From Terriglobia bacterium (GTDB lineage: Bacteria; Acidobacteriota; Terriglobia; Bryobacterales; Bryobacteraceae), in NCBI GenBank assembly GCA_021324185.1, contig JAJPJN010000002.1, positions 1-56,222 on the forward strand: a DNA stretch of 56,222 nt. Reading direction: 5' to 3'. Of the stretch, positions 7,995 to 16,894 are shown piece after piece. The notes beneath the pieces are model-generated. The model was given only the letters and a program-made list of their open reading frames with translations. It ran no database searches and was not told the origin of the DNA. Position numbers and translations under genes: made by a program. Every line of letters starts with the position of its first letter. Positions within the stretch are counted from its first letter, which is position 1.

Positions 7995-8726
7995 ATGAAT
8001 CAAGTCAAACTCTATTGCGGAACGTCCGGATTCGCTTACGACAGTTGGAAGCCGGATTTTTACCCTGAGAATCTTCCCTCCAGCAAATTTCTTTCTTATT
8101 ACGCGACGCGTTTGAATGCGGTAGAGGTGAACTATACCTACCGGCGGCTGGCATCGGCTGCCACGTTTGAAAAGTGGATTGCAGCCACGCCCGATGATTT
8201 TTTGTTTTTGCCGAAGGCGCACATGAAAATCACGCATTCCTTCAAGCTGGAGGGAGCCGAAGAGTTTACGCGCGCTTTTCTTGAATCGCTGAATCCATTG
8301 CGGGATGCGGCGCGCTTGGGCCCGATTCTGTTTCAGCTCCCGCCATCTCTTAAAAAAGATCTCAGCCGGCTCTCGCGGTTTTGCAAACTGCTACCTAAAA
8401 ACCTAAGGGCGGCTTTCGAATTCCGGAATGCAACTTGGTTCGATGATGATGTCTATGAGGTCCTGCGCGATTGCAATATCGCGCTTTGCCTGGCAGAAAA
8501 CGAGAATTTGGAAACGCCCCACGTGATCACGGCAGATTTTGTTTATTTGCGGCTGCGCAAGCCGGAGTACGCGGAATCGGAGTTAGAGAGTATTGCGTAT
8601 CGCGTATCGCAGTATCTGCGTAATACGTACCCGACCTTTGCGATCTTCAAGCACGAAGAGACGCCCGCAGGCGCATTGAACGCGGAGAAATTGCTGGTCA
8701 GCCAGACGCAGAGCGCGCCGGCATAG
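7995..8726 (+). CDS. DUF72 (YecE-like) protein
   Basis: A 243-residue DUF72 family protein with a predicted TIM-barrel-like fold. Typical features are the N-terminal YCGTSGFAYDSWKPDFYPENLP, the VEVNYTYRR segment, PILFQLPPSLKKD and AFEFRNATWF. The gene starts two bases after the molybdoenzyme stop and probably belongs to the same transcript. The biochemical role of DUF72 proteins is not firmly established. An opposite-strand open frame over its 3' end is treated as a shadow. Confidence 0.92.
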   Translation: MNQVKLYCGTSGFAYDSWKPDFYPENLPSSKFLSYYATRLNAVEVNYTYRRLASAATFEKWIAATPDDFLFLPKAHMKITHSFKLEGAEEFTRAFLESLNPLRDAARLGPILFQLPPSLKKDLSRLSRFCKLLPKNLRAAFEFRNATWFDDDVYEVLRDCNIALCLAENENLETPHVITADFVYLRLRKPEYAESELESIAYRVSQYLRNTYPTFAIFKHEETPAGALNAEKLLVSQTQSAPA

Positions 8727-8842
8727 CGGGCAACGCAGAAACAGTTGTAGATTTCTTACGGAAGTTACCGGGAACCTCTTCTTCGGATACTGAGGAGGCA
8801 CGTCCGCGATAAACAGAGATCGCGCGCTGGGATCGTCAAAGA

Positions 8843-9838
8843 TTACTTAAATAGCACCCGCCACGTAGTTACGACGAGCGCGTGCGTCACCATCGGCGCC
8901 CGCACGCTACCGCTGCGCCAGTAGGCGATCCCGCAGGCGATTCCAAGCAGAAATGCCACGCAGGCCCGGCGCCAGTTCGGGAACTGGTGAAACCACAAAT
9001 GAGCCGCGCCGAACAGCAGCGACGATAGGACAATCGCAAGCGCAGGGGATGCGGAACGATTCAGCACGGCCCTTTCGATGACGCCCCGAAAAAAAAGTTC
9101 CTCCCCCAGAGCCACGACCCATAAGATGCCAAAGAAGGTGCCTATGGCGATCGCGGTCACTTGCCACCAGCCGCCGCGCAAGGGCTCGAAGCGGCTATCG
9201 TGCAATGCGAGGTCGAGCGCGATAATCGGCAAAACGAAAAGCAGAAACCAGGTGAACCCGCTACTCCATTCGCGCCGCTGCGGCCAGAGACTGAAGGGGC
9301 CGGGTTTCCAGCCGCGCAGGACCAATAAGGCGAGCACGCCCAGCCGGATCCACATGAGATGGCCCAGAATATCGAGCCGGACGTGCGGATCCGGTGCGAG
9401 ATAGATCCGCTGGAAAACGTGCAGCAGGATGGGCGCGGCAGCCACAATTAAAAATCCGGCATCATAGGCGAACCGCCTGGGCAGCACCGCATACCAGAAC
9501 GAAAAGACGGCGGTAAGCAGCGCCAGCACGAAAAATGCGTTGCGCAAAAATGTTCCGGCAGACAGACTAAACACCAGGTACGGTAACAGCGCGCTGATCC
9601 ACAGCAGGCCGGCTTGCGCCCGCCATGATGAAAGCCGAGCGAAGAAATCGCGTATGCTTTGAAACATGGAGGCGAGGTAGAAAGTCACTTCTAATAGGAG
9701 CGCCGGAAGCGCGGCTGTCATGATCCAATGAAGCTCGGGATGCCGGCTCGAATAGATGCGCGCGGCCACGAACAAAGCGAGCCACGAGCACACTAAAGCC
9801 ATGAAAAACGGACGATTTGTCCGAAACATCGCCCTCAT
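8843..9838 (-). CDS. CPBP family intramembrane glutamic protease
   Basis: A 331-residue membrane protein with about eight hydrophobic segments. The C-terminal third is a CPBP (Abi/CAAX-type) domain with the EELFFRG motif (EExxxR), the second motif FGAAHLWFH and the third around THALV. Family members are intramembrane proteases linked to prenyl-protein processing, bacteriocin immunity or signalling; no partner is evident here. The start is uncertain: ATG codons at 9838, 9829 and 9802 are in frame. With 9838 the gene overlaps the divergent gene at 9801 by 38 bases. Confidence 0.88.
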   Translation of the reverse strand: MRAMFRTNRPFFMALVCSWLALFVAARIYSSRHPELHWIMTAALPALLLEVTFYLASMFQSIRDFFARLSSWRAQAGLLWISALLPYLVFSLSAGTFLRNAFFVLALLTAVFSFWYAVLPRRFAYDAGFLIVAAAPILLHVFQRIYLAPDPHVRLDILGHLMWIRLGVLALLVLRGWKPGPFSLWPQRREWSSGFTWFLLFVLPIIALDLALHDSRFEPLRGGWWQVTAIAIGTFFGILWVVALGEELFFRGVIERAVLNRSASPALAIVLSSLLFGAAHLWFHQFPNWRRACVAFLLGIACGIAYWRSGSVRAPMVTHALVVTTWRVLFK

Positions 9839-10595
9839 CGTAGCATCGGGGGTGCTGTTACCCGCTGTTGTGGTGGAAGCGGCAGATCCGCCTGCGGGAT
9901 TACTGAAAAAGATCGCTGAGCGCGAAACCGAATTTGCGCACGCCCGGGAGAATTATACGTACCGGCAGTCGGTCACGATACAGGAGTTTAACGATCAGGG
10001 CGTGGTTACGGGCGAATTCCATGAAGTGCGTGACGTGACATTTTCGCCCAATCTGGTTCGCTATGAAGAGGTCGTCGAGCGCACCCGCAATACCCTGACG
10101 CGCATCAAGCTGACGCCCGAGGATTTCGCCGATATCCGGAATGTCAATCCGTTTTTATTAACAACCGACAAGGTCTGGCTCTATGAAGGCCAGTACAAGG
10201 GCGAACAGCCGATAGACGGCGAGCAGTGCTTTGTGGAATATATACGGCCGAAACAGATTCTTTCGACGCAACGTTTCTTCGAAGGCACGCTCTGGGTGCG
10301 CGAATCCGATTTAGCGGTGATTCGCAGCGAGGGTCAGGCTGTGCCCCAGATCGACACGTTAGCCCAACAAAATCTGTTCCCGCACTTCACGACAATTTAT
10401 AAGCCGGTGGACGGGAAATGGTTTTTCCCGGTGGAAACTTATGCCGACGATACGCTTTTCTTCCGCGATTGGCCGCAGCGGATACGCATTGTGATCCGGT
10501 ATATGGACTATAAAAAGTTCGGCTCGGAATCGACCATCACCTTCGGAACGCAACCACCACCACCCGCACCGCCTCAAAAGCCAATCAAGCAGTGA
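9801..10595 (+). CDS. Secreted conserved protein, outer-membrane lipoprotein-sorting-like
   Basis: A 264-residue protein with a signal peptide (residues 1-28, ending near VVEAAD) and a mature part rich in beta-strand pattern (YTYRQSVTIQEF, VRYEEVVERT, LWVRESDLAVIRSEGQ, KWFFPVETYADD). The pattern recalls LolA/outer-membrane lipoprotein-sorting-like proteins common in Acidobacteriota, but I do not recognise a named family. The C-terminus is a proline-rich tail. ATG 9801 is preferred over 9756 because it begins the signal peptide. It overlaps the convergent nucleotidyltransferase by 11 bases. Confidence 0.75.
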   Translation: MKNGRFVRNIALIVASGVLLPAVVVEAADPPAGLLKKIAERETEFAHARENYTYRQSVTIQEFNDQGVVTGEFHEVRDVTFSPNLVRYEEVVERTRNTLTRIKLTPEDFADIRNVNPFLLTTDKVWLYEGQYKGEQPIDGEQCFVEYIRPKQILSTQRFFEGTLWVRESDLAVIRSEGQAVPQIDTLAQQNLFPHFTTIYKPVDGKWFFPVETYADDTLFFRDWPQRIRIVIRYMDYKKFGSESTITFGTQPPPPAPPQKPIKQ

Positions 10596-11187
10596 TGCGC
10601 GCGTAATCTTCCGGCGTGTCTATATCGACCGCTGCTTCAGCGAGAGGAAAGGCAACCACGTTGGCGGTGGAGTTGCCCAGCAGGCGCTTTGCTCCTTCCT
10701 GAGGCGCAAGAGACATCAGGGCGGGAAACATGGCACGCGTGAAGATGGCAGGCACGCCGAGGCTGCCGGCATATTCGGCTGCAACCGCGGCTGCGCCCGG
10801 CGATAACAGAGCACGCATTTGCTGCAAATGCCGGGCGGTAACGAGCGGTTGATCGGCGAGTAGAATGGCGGCTGCAGAAAGCTCGCTCGCCACATCCGAG
10901 AGGGCACGCATGCCGCAAGCAATCGACGATCCTATGCCAAGCTGCCAGTTCGGATTTTCCACGATCTGAACAGGCATTCCGGCGAGCGCCTGGCGAACTT
11001 TGGCGGCTTCTGCTCCGGCGACCACAAAAACGGGATCGAAACCAGCGCTTAGCGCTTGTTCCGCCGCATATTGCACCAGTGTTGCGCCGCGGAACTCGAG
11101 CACCTGTTTGAGCTGCCGCATGCGCGTTGCCGAGCCCGCCGCCAGAATAATTGCACCAGCGGATGGGAGGCTGTTATTAGAGGTCAA
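10585..11187 (-). CDS. MobA-like nucleotidyltransferase (MocA-type)
   Basis: A 200-residue NTP transferase with the signature AGAIILAAGSATRM (nucleotide loop), the LKQVLEF lysine segment, the metal-binding LLADQPLVT and a C-terminal DIDTPEDY. It most resembles MocA/MobA-like proteins that attach CTP or GTP to molybdopterin, which would fit the molybdoenzyme at 7219; a purine-catabolism homologue is possible. No ATG exists near the domain start. A TTG at 11187 overlaps the upstream gene's stop (TTGA) and is the likely coupled start. The longer open frame to 11286 is a shadow of the TPR gene. Confidence 0.85.
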   Translation of the reverse strand: MTSNNSLPSAGAIILAAGSATRMRQLKQVLEFRGATLVQYAAEQALSAGFDPVFVVAGAEAAKVRQALAGMPVQIVENPNWQLGIGSSIACGMRALSDVASELSAAAILLADQPLVTARHLQQMRALLSPGAAAVAAEYAGSLGVPAIFTRAMFPALMSLAPQEGAKRLLGNSTANVVAFPLAEAAVDIDTPEDYARITA

Positions 11188-12167
11188 ACGGTGTCGCCTT
11201 TGACCAGTTGCAGGCTGGGACGGCTGCCTTTCACGACGGTAGCCGATTCCAGTTTTTCCAATTCCCGGCGCGCAATTTGGGACCAACTGCTGTGGGGATC
11301 GAGTTTCAAGTAAGCGCGCCAGTGCCGCATGGCGTTGAGATTGTCCCGCATGCCCTGATATAGAAGCGCCAGATTGTAGTGCGCATCGGCATAATGCGCG
11401 TGGTGTTTCAGCGCCTCGTGATAATGATGGAGCGCGCTCTCGAAATCCCCGCGCTCGTCATACAGATTCCCCAAGTTGAAGTGCGCCAGCGCGTAGGTTG
11501 GGTCGACTTCGAGCGCTTTCTTGTAGTGCTTCTCTGCATCCGCCCAGGCATGTCCATTGAAAAATACGGTGCCTAGATTCACCAGGGCCCCGGCCGACTG
11601 CGGATCGAGATCCGCCGCCTTTTGATATGCCTCAATCACCTGCTCGTATGGCGCGCCGGTCTGCTCCAGTTCAAGCCCGCGTTCAAACCACTGGTCTGCT
11701 TCGAGCTTCGTGCGCAGGCGTTCTGCAATGGTTGTGTTGCTTTTCTGCGAAACCGGTAACTGGAGCAGCTTGTTGATTTCGGCCTCTGCGAAATCAAAAA
11801 GCAACTGGCCTGAGGCGGGCTCCATCTTTTGCTTGCCGATCTGAATCAGGATGCGCCGGCCCTCTTTGTAAACCTGAACGTCGCGTTCGAGTTCAGGCAG
11901 TTTCCGCAGAACCTCGCGTACCTTGTGTAACGCCTGTTTCATTAAGCGAGGATGGGCGTGCTCGCTGCGCAAGCGCGCCAGTTTCTTCAAGACGAGCAGG
12001 TCGGAAAAACTGTAAAGGGTTGCCTCGGGGATGAGTTGCTGGCGTTCCCAGCTTCTCAGTTGCCGGTTTTCGATTTTGAGCAACCGGCAAACTTCTTTAC
12101 GGGTATAAGCGCCACAGGTTTCGCGCTCGGAAGCGGGCGAAAGATGTTGCGAGGGTTCTCGCAGCAC
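11184..12167 (-). CDS. MerR-type HTH and TPR repeat fusion protein
   Basis: A 327-residue protein with an N-terminal MerR-like helix-turn-helix (YTRKEVCRLLKIENRQLRSWE, about residues 20-65), a middle helical linker, and at least four tetratricopeptide repeats from about residue 160 to 300 (ALVNLGTVFFNGHAWADAEKHYKKALEVDP and similar). It is likely a DNA-binding regulator with a protein-interaction tail; no metal-binding cysteines of classical MerR sensors are seen. The start is GTG 12167. A TATTAT box lies six bases before it. It overlaps the nucleotidyltransferase start by four bases. Confidence 0.82.
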   Translation of the reverse strand: MLREPSQHLSPASERETCGAYTRKEVCRLLKIENRQLRSWERQQLIPEATLYSFSDLLVLKKLARLRSEHAHPRLMKQALHKVREVLRKLPELERDVQVYKEGRRILIQIGKQKMEPASGQLLFDFAEAEINKLLQLPVSQKSNTTIAERLRTKLEADQWFERGLELEQTGAPYEQVIEAYQKAADLDPQSAGALVNLGTVFFNGHAWADAEKHYKKALEVDPTYALAHFNLGNLYDERGDFESALHHYHEALKHHAHYADAHYNLALLYQGMRDNLNAMRHWRAYLKLDPHSSWSQIARRELEKLESATVVKGSRPSLQLVKGDTV

Positions 12168-12179
12168 AGGTTGATAATA
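12168..12179 (-). promoter_or_regulatory. Possible -10 box of the MerR-TPR gene, leaderless arrangement
   Basis: On the minus strand TATTAT (12174-12179) is followed by six bases and the GTG start at 12167. No Shine-Dalgarno precedes the GTG. No clear -35 is visible. Confidence 0.4.
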
Positions 12180-12274
12180 CCACCCAGAGTTTTAGAGGGT
12201 GCAGGTAAGGGCAGCCGGACGCCTCCAGGCCGCCGCGGATGGCTTCGGGCCCGGTTTTAAGCCGTTGAATCCTT

Positions 12275-12280
12275 TAGTAT
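12275..12280 (+). promoter_or_regulatory. Possible -10 box upstream of feoA
   Basis: TAGTAT lies nine bases before the first ATG of feoA (12290), which would give a leader of only two or three bases. The -35 region is not recognisable, and no Fur-box-like palindrome was seen. Confidence 0.3.
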
Positions 12281-12289
12281 CCCGTTGGA

Positions 12290-12643
12290 ATGAAAGCAGT
12301 TGGTGGTTACCTTGGAGGAACTCATACTAAAATGGTCGTATATCGTATGAGCCGCAAGAAAAGGCTGACGAAGCAGTGCGGTACCGGGCCGCGTACACTG
12401 GCGGATCTGTCAACCGGAGAGCGCTGCATTCTGGACCGGCTTGACCTGCCTGAAGATGCCGCCCGGCGGCTCATGGAGCTTGGATTTCTTCCCGGCAACG
12501 AGATTGTGCCGGGTCGGCGGGCGCCGGGAGGCGGCCCGCGGGTATTCCAGGTAGACGGTTCCGAAGTAGCACTGCGCGACGATACAGCGGCCCGGCTTTA
12601 CATACGGCGCGATCCGGAATCGGATCTGGTTGTGCTTCGATGA
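12290..12643 (+). CDS. feoA: Ferrous iron transport protein A
   Basis: A small SH3-like protein that works with the FeoB transporter. The domain runs from about residue 35 (LADLSTGERCILDRLDLPEDAARRLMELGFLPG) to the end, where VALRDDTAARLYIR matches the family. The product is 117 residues from ATG 12290, longer than the usual 75-90. Start codons at 12332 (13 bases after GGAGG) or 12347 would give a more typical size. Its TGA overlaps the FeoB ATG by four bases, so the two are coupled. Confidence 0.9.
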   Translation: MKAVGGYLGGTHTKMVVYRMSRKKRLTKQCGTGPRTLADLSTGERCILDRLDLPEDAARRLMELGFLPGNEIVPGRRAPGGGPRVFQVDGSEVALRDDTAARLYIRRDPESDLVVLR

Positions 12644-14565
12644 GTACTTGTCACGGGGACGCGCCGCGGGCGGGTCTTCTCCCCAATCCCACGATCCCGC
12701 CGCCTCGTGCTCCCGGCGACCGGCCGATTATTGTGGCTATTGTCGGGCCGCCCAATTCGGGAAAATCGACGCTTTTCAATCGCCTCACCGGATTGCGTCA
12801 AAAAGTGGCAAATTTTCCGGGCGTCACGGTGGAGCATCGCATGGGGAAGGCGAAGCTCAAAGAGCCGCACGAGGTATTTCTTGTCGATTTGCCCGGCGTC
12901 TACAGCCTGAACCCTCGCGCCGAAGACGAGCAAGTAACGCACGATGTGCTCAAAGGCGAGCGTGCCGATTTCCCGAAACCCGACGCCGTTATCCTGATTC
13001 TGGATTCCACTAACCTGGGCCGCAATCTGGTGCTGGCGGCTCCGATACTGAGCTTGGAACTGCCGACTCTGGTGCTGCTGAACATGGCTGACGATTTGAA
13101 GCAGCGCGGCGGCAAGGTAGATGTGGCGGCGCTGGCATCGGAATTAAATTGTCCGGTTGCGCTCATCAGCGCGGCCAAAGGCGAGGGCATTGACCGCATC
13201 CAGCAGTTTCTGGTTGGCACAGCGGTGCGCTTGAATGCGCCGCCGCCTAAGATCGAGCTACCGGTTTTGCAGGACGTACCGAAGTGCCGGCAATGGGCTG
13301 CGAAATTGGGAGTGCGTGCTTCCTATCAGGCTCCTGCCCCGCCGCTATGGACGCGCCGTCTGGATGCAGTTTTCCTGAACCCGGTAGCTGGGCCGCTTAT
13401 CTTTATTGCGGTGGTGATCGGCGTTTTCCAGACAATCTTTTCCTGGGCGCAACCGCTCATGAACGGCCTGCAAAGCGCGATTCTGATATCGGGTTCCTGG
13501 ATGTCGTCAGTACTTCCGGACAGCCCCTTGCGATCGCTACTGATTGACGGAGTTTGGAGCGGCGTAGGATCGGTGATCGTGTTTTTGCCGCAGATACTGT
13601 TGCTGTTTCTGTTTATTGGCATCCTGGAGGATTCCGGTTATCTTGCCCGCGCGGCGCTGATTGCAGATCGAACCATGGCAAAAATCGGTTTGCAGGGCAA
13701 ATCGTTTATCCCGCTGTTATCCGCTTACGCCTGTGCCGTGCCAGCCGTGATGGCGACCCGGGTGATCGAGAATAAGCGGGACCGCATTGCGACAATCATG
13801 ATCGCGCCACTGATGACGTGCTCGGCGCGGCTGCCTGTTTATACGCTGCTGATTGCGGCGTTCGTTCCGAATATTCCAGTGATTCACGGCGTGCTTTCGC
13901 TTCCGGCGACCGTCATGCTGGGCCTGTATTTCCTTGGTTTCCTGGCGGCAGTTGTGATTGCCCGGTTGCTGAAATCGACGGTTTTGAAAAGCAACCGGTC
14001 TTCGTTTGTGTTGGAGATGCCACCTTACCGCTGGCCAACCTGGCAATCGCTCGGCTTACGGCTTGTTGATCGCGGCAAGATTTTTCTGCGGCGCGCCGGG
14101 ACGGTTATTTTGGCCGTGGCCGTGGTGCTTTGGATTCTGGCGCATGTTCCGCTTCAGCATGGCGCGACGCCGCCCTTGGAACAGAGTGTTGCCGGATTGA
14201 TCGGCAAAACGATTGAACCGGCGATCAAGCCGCTGGGGTTTAACTGGAAGATCGGGATCGGCTTGATCACCTCGCTTTTTGCTCGCGAAGTGATCGTGGG
14301 GACACTGGGCACGATCTATGGAATCGAGGGCGACGAACATTCCCTCGGCTTGCAGCAGGCCGTACATCATGACCTGAGTGTGGCAGGAGCCGTTGCCCTG
14401 TTGGTCTTCTTCGCCTTTGCGATGCAATGCTTTTCCACTCTGGCGGTTGTTAAACGCGAGACCGGCGGCTGGAAGTGGCCTGTTTTTCAATTCTGCTATA
14501 TGCTGGCGCTAGCGTACAGTGGATCTTGGATCGCGTTTCACATCACCAACATCTTCTTAAGGTAG
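12640..14565 (+). CDS. feoB: Ferrous iron transporter B
   Basis: A 641-residue Fe(II) transporter of the inner membrane. The N-terminal G domain has G1 GPPNSGKS (36-43), the G2 Thr in PGVTVE (about 63), G3 DLPG (83-86) and G4 NMAD (148-151). The membrane part has two gate repeats: LLSAYACAVPAVMATR and LMTCSARLPVY, then LFAREVIVGTLGTIYG. The first gate reads AYACAVP where many FeoB proteins have GFGCNVP, so the conserved cysteine is kept but the flanking residues differ. It follows feoA with a four-base overlap. No feoC is present. Confidence 0.96.
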   Translation: MSTCHGDAPRAGLLPNPTIPPPRAPGDRPIIVAIVGPPNSGKSTLFNRLTGLRQKVANFPGVTVEHRMGKAKLKEPHEVFLVDLPGVYSLNPRAEDEQVTHDVLKGERADFPKPDAVILILDSTNLGRNLVLAAPILSLELPTLVLLNMADDLKQRGGKVDVAALASELNCPVALISAAKGEGIDRIQQFLVGTAVRLNAPPPKIELPVLQDVPKCRQWAAKLGVRASYQAPAPPLWTRRLDAVFLNPVAGPLIFIAVVIGVFQTIFSWAQPLMNGLQSAILISGSWMSSVLPDSPLRSLLIDGVWSGVGSVIVFLPQILLLFLFIGILEDSGYLARAALIADRTMAKIGLQGKSFIPLLSAYACAVPAVMATRVIENKRDRIATIMIAPLMTCSARLPVYTLLIAAFVPNIPVIHGVLSLPATVMLGLYFLGFLAAVVIARLLKSTVLKSNRSSFVLEMPPYRWPTWQSLGLRLVDRGKIFLRRAGTVILAVAVVLWILAHVPLQHGATPPLEQSVAGLIGKTIEPAIKPLGFNWKIGIGLITSLFAREVIVGTLGTIYGIEGDEHSLGLQQAVHHDLSVAGAVALLVFFAFAMQCFSTLAVVKRETGGWKWPVFQFCYMLALAYSGSWIAFHITNIFLR

Positions 14566-14617
14566 GTCGAAAGAACCGCAGCCGACGAACAGCGCCGGCC
14601 TGCGCCACCGATCCTCA

Positions 14618-15553
14618 ATGAGTGAACTTCTAGATGTAGTCATCCTGGGCTCCGGGTGCGCGGGGAATACAGCCGCCATTTATACAGCGAGAGCCAATTT
14701 GAAACCGCTGGTGTTCGAAGGACACGAGCCGGGTGGCCAGCTCTCCATCACGACGGAAGTGGAAAATTTCCCCGGTTTTCCTGAAGGAATTCACGGCCCG
14801 GCGCTGATCGAAAACATGAAGCAGCAGGCGCAGAGATTCGGCGCCGAATACCGGCATGGGCGCGTCGTGCATGCTGATCTTTGTCAAAGGCCGCTCAAGC
14901 TGGAAACGGACAACGGAGAGCAGATCTGGACGCGCACGCTGATCATTGCGACTGGCGCTTCGGCGCGCTGGCTGAATCTCCCAAACGAGCAGAAGCTGAT
15001 TGGGCACGGCGTCAGTTCCTGCGCCACTTGCGATGGCTTTTTCTTTCGCAACAAAAAGATTATGGTGGTCGGCGGCGGCGATTCCGCCATGGAGGAAGCG
15101 AATTTCCTGAGCCGTTTCGGCAGCGAAGTCGCACTGGTACACCGTAGCGACAATTTCCGAGCGTCCAAGATCATGCTGGAGCGTGCTCAGGCGAATCCGA
15201 AGATCAAGTTCATCACACACACGGTTGTGGAAGACATTTACGATGTCGAGAAAGGCCACGTGACGGGCGTGAAGCTGCGCAATTTAAAGACGCACGAGGT
15301 GTATGACCGCGAAGTGGACGGCTTTTTTGTCGCCATCGGGCACATTCCCAACACGAAGCCGTTCGCGGGACAGCTTGACCTGGATGCGGACGGCTATATC
15401 GTGACTCACGGCGGCGCCAGAACGAACATCAGCGAGGTTTTTCACGCAGGGGATGTGCAGGACCGGACGTATCGGCAGGCGATTACGGCTGCGGGAGCCG
15501 GCTGCATGGCCGCGATTGAAGCGGAACGTTTTCTGGAAGCTGAAGGGCATTAG
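14618..15553 (+). CDS. trxB: Thioredoxin reductase
   Basis: A 311-residue FAD/NADPH enzyme that reduces thioredoxin. The FAD-binding motif is GSGCAG (11-16), where GSGPAG is usual. The redox disulfide is CATC (Cys135, Cys138), the NADPH site is VVGGGDSAMEEA with HRSDNFRAS, and the C-terminal FAD motif is HAGDVQDRTYRQAITAAGAGC. Length and domain order are normal. It lies 52 bases after feoB on the same strand, possibly co-transcribed, and converges with the MFS gene. Confidence 0.95.
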   Translation: MSELLDVVILGSGCAGNTAAIYTARANLKPLVFEGHEPGGQLSITTEVENFPGFPEGIHGPALIENMKQQAQRFGAEYRHGRVVHADLCQRPLKLETDNGEQIWTRTLIIATGASARWLNLPNEQKLIGHGVSSCATCDGFFFRNKKIMVVGGGDSAMEEANFLSRFGSEVALVHRSDNFRASKIMLERAQANPKIKFITHTVVEDIYDVEKGHVTGVKLRNLKTHEVYDREVDGFFVAIGHIPNTKPFAGQLDLDADGYIVTHGGARTNISEVFHAGDVQDRTYRQAITAAGAGCMAAIEAERFLEAEGH

Positions 15554-15582
15554 GCGTTCGCAGCCCTCCAGGCCGGCGCGGC

Positions 15583-16875
15583 TCACCCCACCGGATCGCC
15601 GTGAATCTCAATCGCCTCGTCTTCCGGAGCGAGCGCGGGCTCGGGCAGTTTGCCACTCCAGTTGGCCCATCCCCAGAAGATTGCCGTCGAGGAACTCAGC
15701 AGGCCGGAGGCGGCGCCGATTGCTCGTATGCTGAAATATTGCGAGGCTGTTCCGGCGCCCAACATGGAAAGCATCAAGGTAGACCAACTCATGGTCTCAA
15801 TGGTGGCGAATACGCGGCCGCGAAAACGATCTTCGACGTGCCGGAGTAAATTCGACCAGTTCAACACTGAACTCACCGCCACGGCACCCCGGGATAAGCC
15901 CATAAAAAACAGGGCCCACCCCCAGTTCGGCATCTGGCTGAAAACAACGTAGGCGGCGCCATGCAGCAGATGGCAAACGAAAACGGTACGCTTATATGTC
16001 TTGAAGCCAATTGTTTTGCCCAGGTAATTGCCAACGATGCCGCCGATCAGCAGACCTACGCCTGCGACGCTCCAGAGTTGCCCCAAGCCCTCCGCTCCGC
16101 GCTTGAACACAAGTTCGCTAAAAAGCGTAAACAGCACTTGCGCAGCGCCTCCACCGCTGGCCCATCCGACTGCAATGAGTCCGATGCCCAGAATCAAAGG
16201 CGTCTTTGCCATGTAAGCAAGGCCGTCGCGGTAGTCGTGCCAGGGACGGGCGATGTCCGTTTCGTCCAGACTGCGCTTCATGGCGCGAAAGTGCCCGTGC
16301 ACGGAGCGCAGATTGGCAATGCAGAAGGCCGAAAAAAAGAACGAGAGTGAATTGAAAAGGAACGCGATCTGATAGCCAAAGCGGGCCACAGTGGCGCCAC
16401 CGAAAAATGCGCCAAGAGCCAAGGTCATCCAGCCGGTGGTCTGAGTCAACGAATTGGCTGTATGGAGTTCATCCTCGGTGGCTATGGCCGGCAAGATGGC
16501 CGAACGGCCGCTGGTGAAGAACGGTGATGCCAGCATGAGCAGAGCGCTAAGGACATAGAGCAGCCAAATCTGATTGCGACCCAAGGCCAAAATGAATCCG
16601 AGCGCGACGACACCGCGGATCAGATCACTCGCGATCATAATGCGGCGGCGATCGAAACGATCGAGAACGATACCGGCCAAAGGCCCGGCTAAAACGGCGG
16701 GGATGGCACGCGACAACATCAATGCAGCGATGACGCCGCCATTGTGCGTCTTTTCAATCGCGAGACTCAGGACGGCAACGTTATTGAAGTGATCGCCGGC
16801 CTCGCTGACAATCTGGCCAAACCAAGTGAAGCGATAGTTATGGTTTCGCCTCAAAAGCTGTGTGAAGCCGGACAT
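15583..16875 (-). CDS. Major facilitator superfamily exporter (EntS-like MFS_3 type)
   Basis: A 430-residue transporter with about 12 predicted membrane segments. The start (RRNHNYRFTWFGQIVSEAGDHFNNVAVLSLA) and the loop motif LDRFDRRRIMIASDLIRG are typical of the MFS_3 group, which includes the enterobactin exporter EntS and macrolide-type efflux proteins. The cytoplasmic C-terminus is acidic. Its substrate cannot be told. It is a single gene between convergent trxB and the YncE-like gene, 19 bases from the latter. Confidence 0.9.
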   Translation of the reverse strand: MSGFTQLLRRNHNYRFTWFGQIVSEAGDHFNNVAVLSLAIEKTHNGGVIAALMLSRAIPAVLAGPLAGIVLDRFDRRRIMIASDLIRGVVALGFILALGRNQIWLLYVLSALLMLASPFFTSGRSAILPAIATEDELHTANSLTQTTGWMTLALGAFFGGATVARFGYQIAFLFNSLSFFFSAFCIANLRSVHGHFRAMKRSLDETDIARPWHDYRDGLAYMAKTPLILGIGLIAVGWASGGGAAQVLFTLFSELVFKRGAEGLGQLWSVAGVGLLIGGIVGNYLGKTIGFKTYKRTVFVCHLLHGAAYVVFSQMPNWGWALFFMGLSRGAVAVSSVLNWSNLLRHVEDRFRGRVFATIETMSWSTLMLSMLGAGTASQYFSIRAIGAASGLLSSSTAIFWGWANWSGKLPEPALAPEDEAIEIHGDPVG

Positions 16876-16894
16876 AAGTGCCGGTTTCGTTCAT

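Noticed and set aside
8583-8801. Opposite-strand Cys-rich 72-codon frame (CPLC, CAC)
   Set aside because: It lies over the DUF72 coding sequence and has no ribosome site; the zinc-like cysteines may be chance.
8843-9838. Phage-defence (Abi) function for the CPBP protein
   Set aside because: The family name alone does not show it, and no other defence gene is adjacent.
11188-11286. Longer frame of the nucleotidyltransferase with a P-loop-like GIGKTG
   Set aside because: This part is a shadow of the TPR coding sequence and lies before the nucleotide-binding loop.
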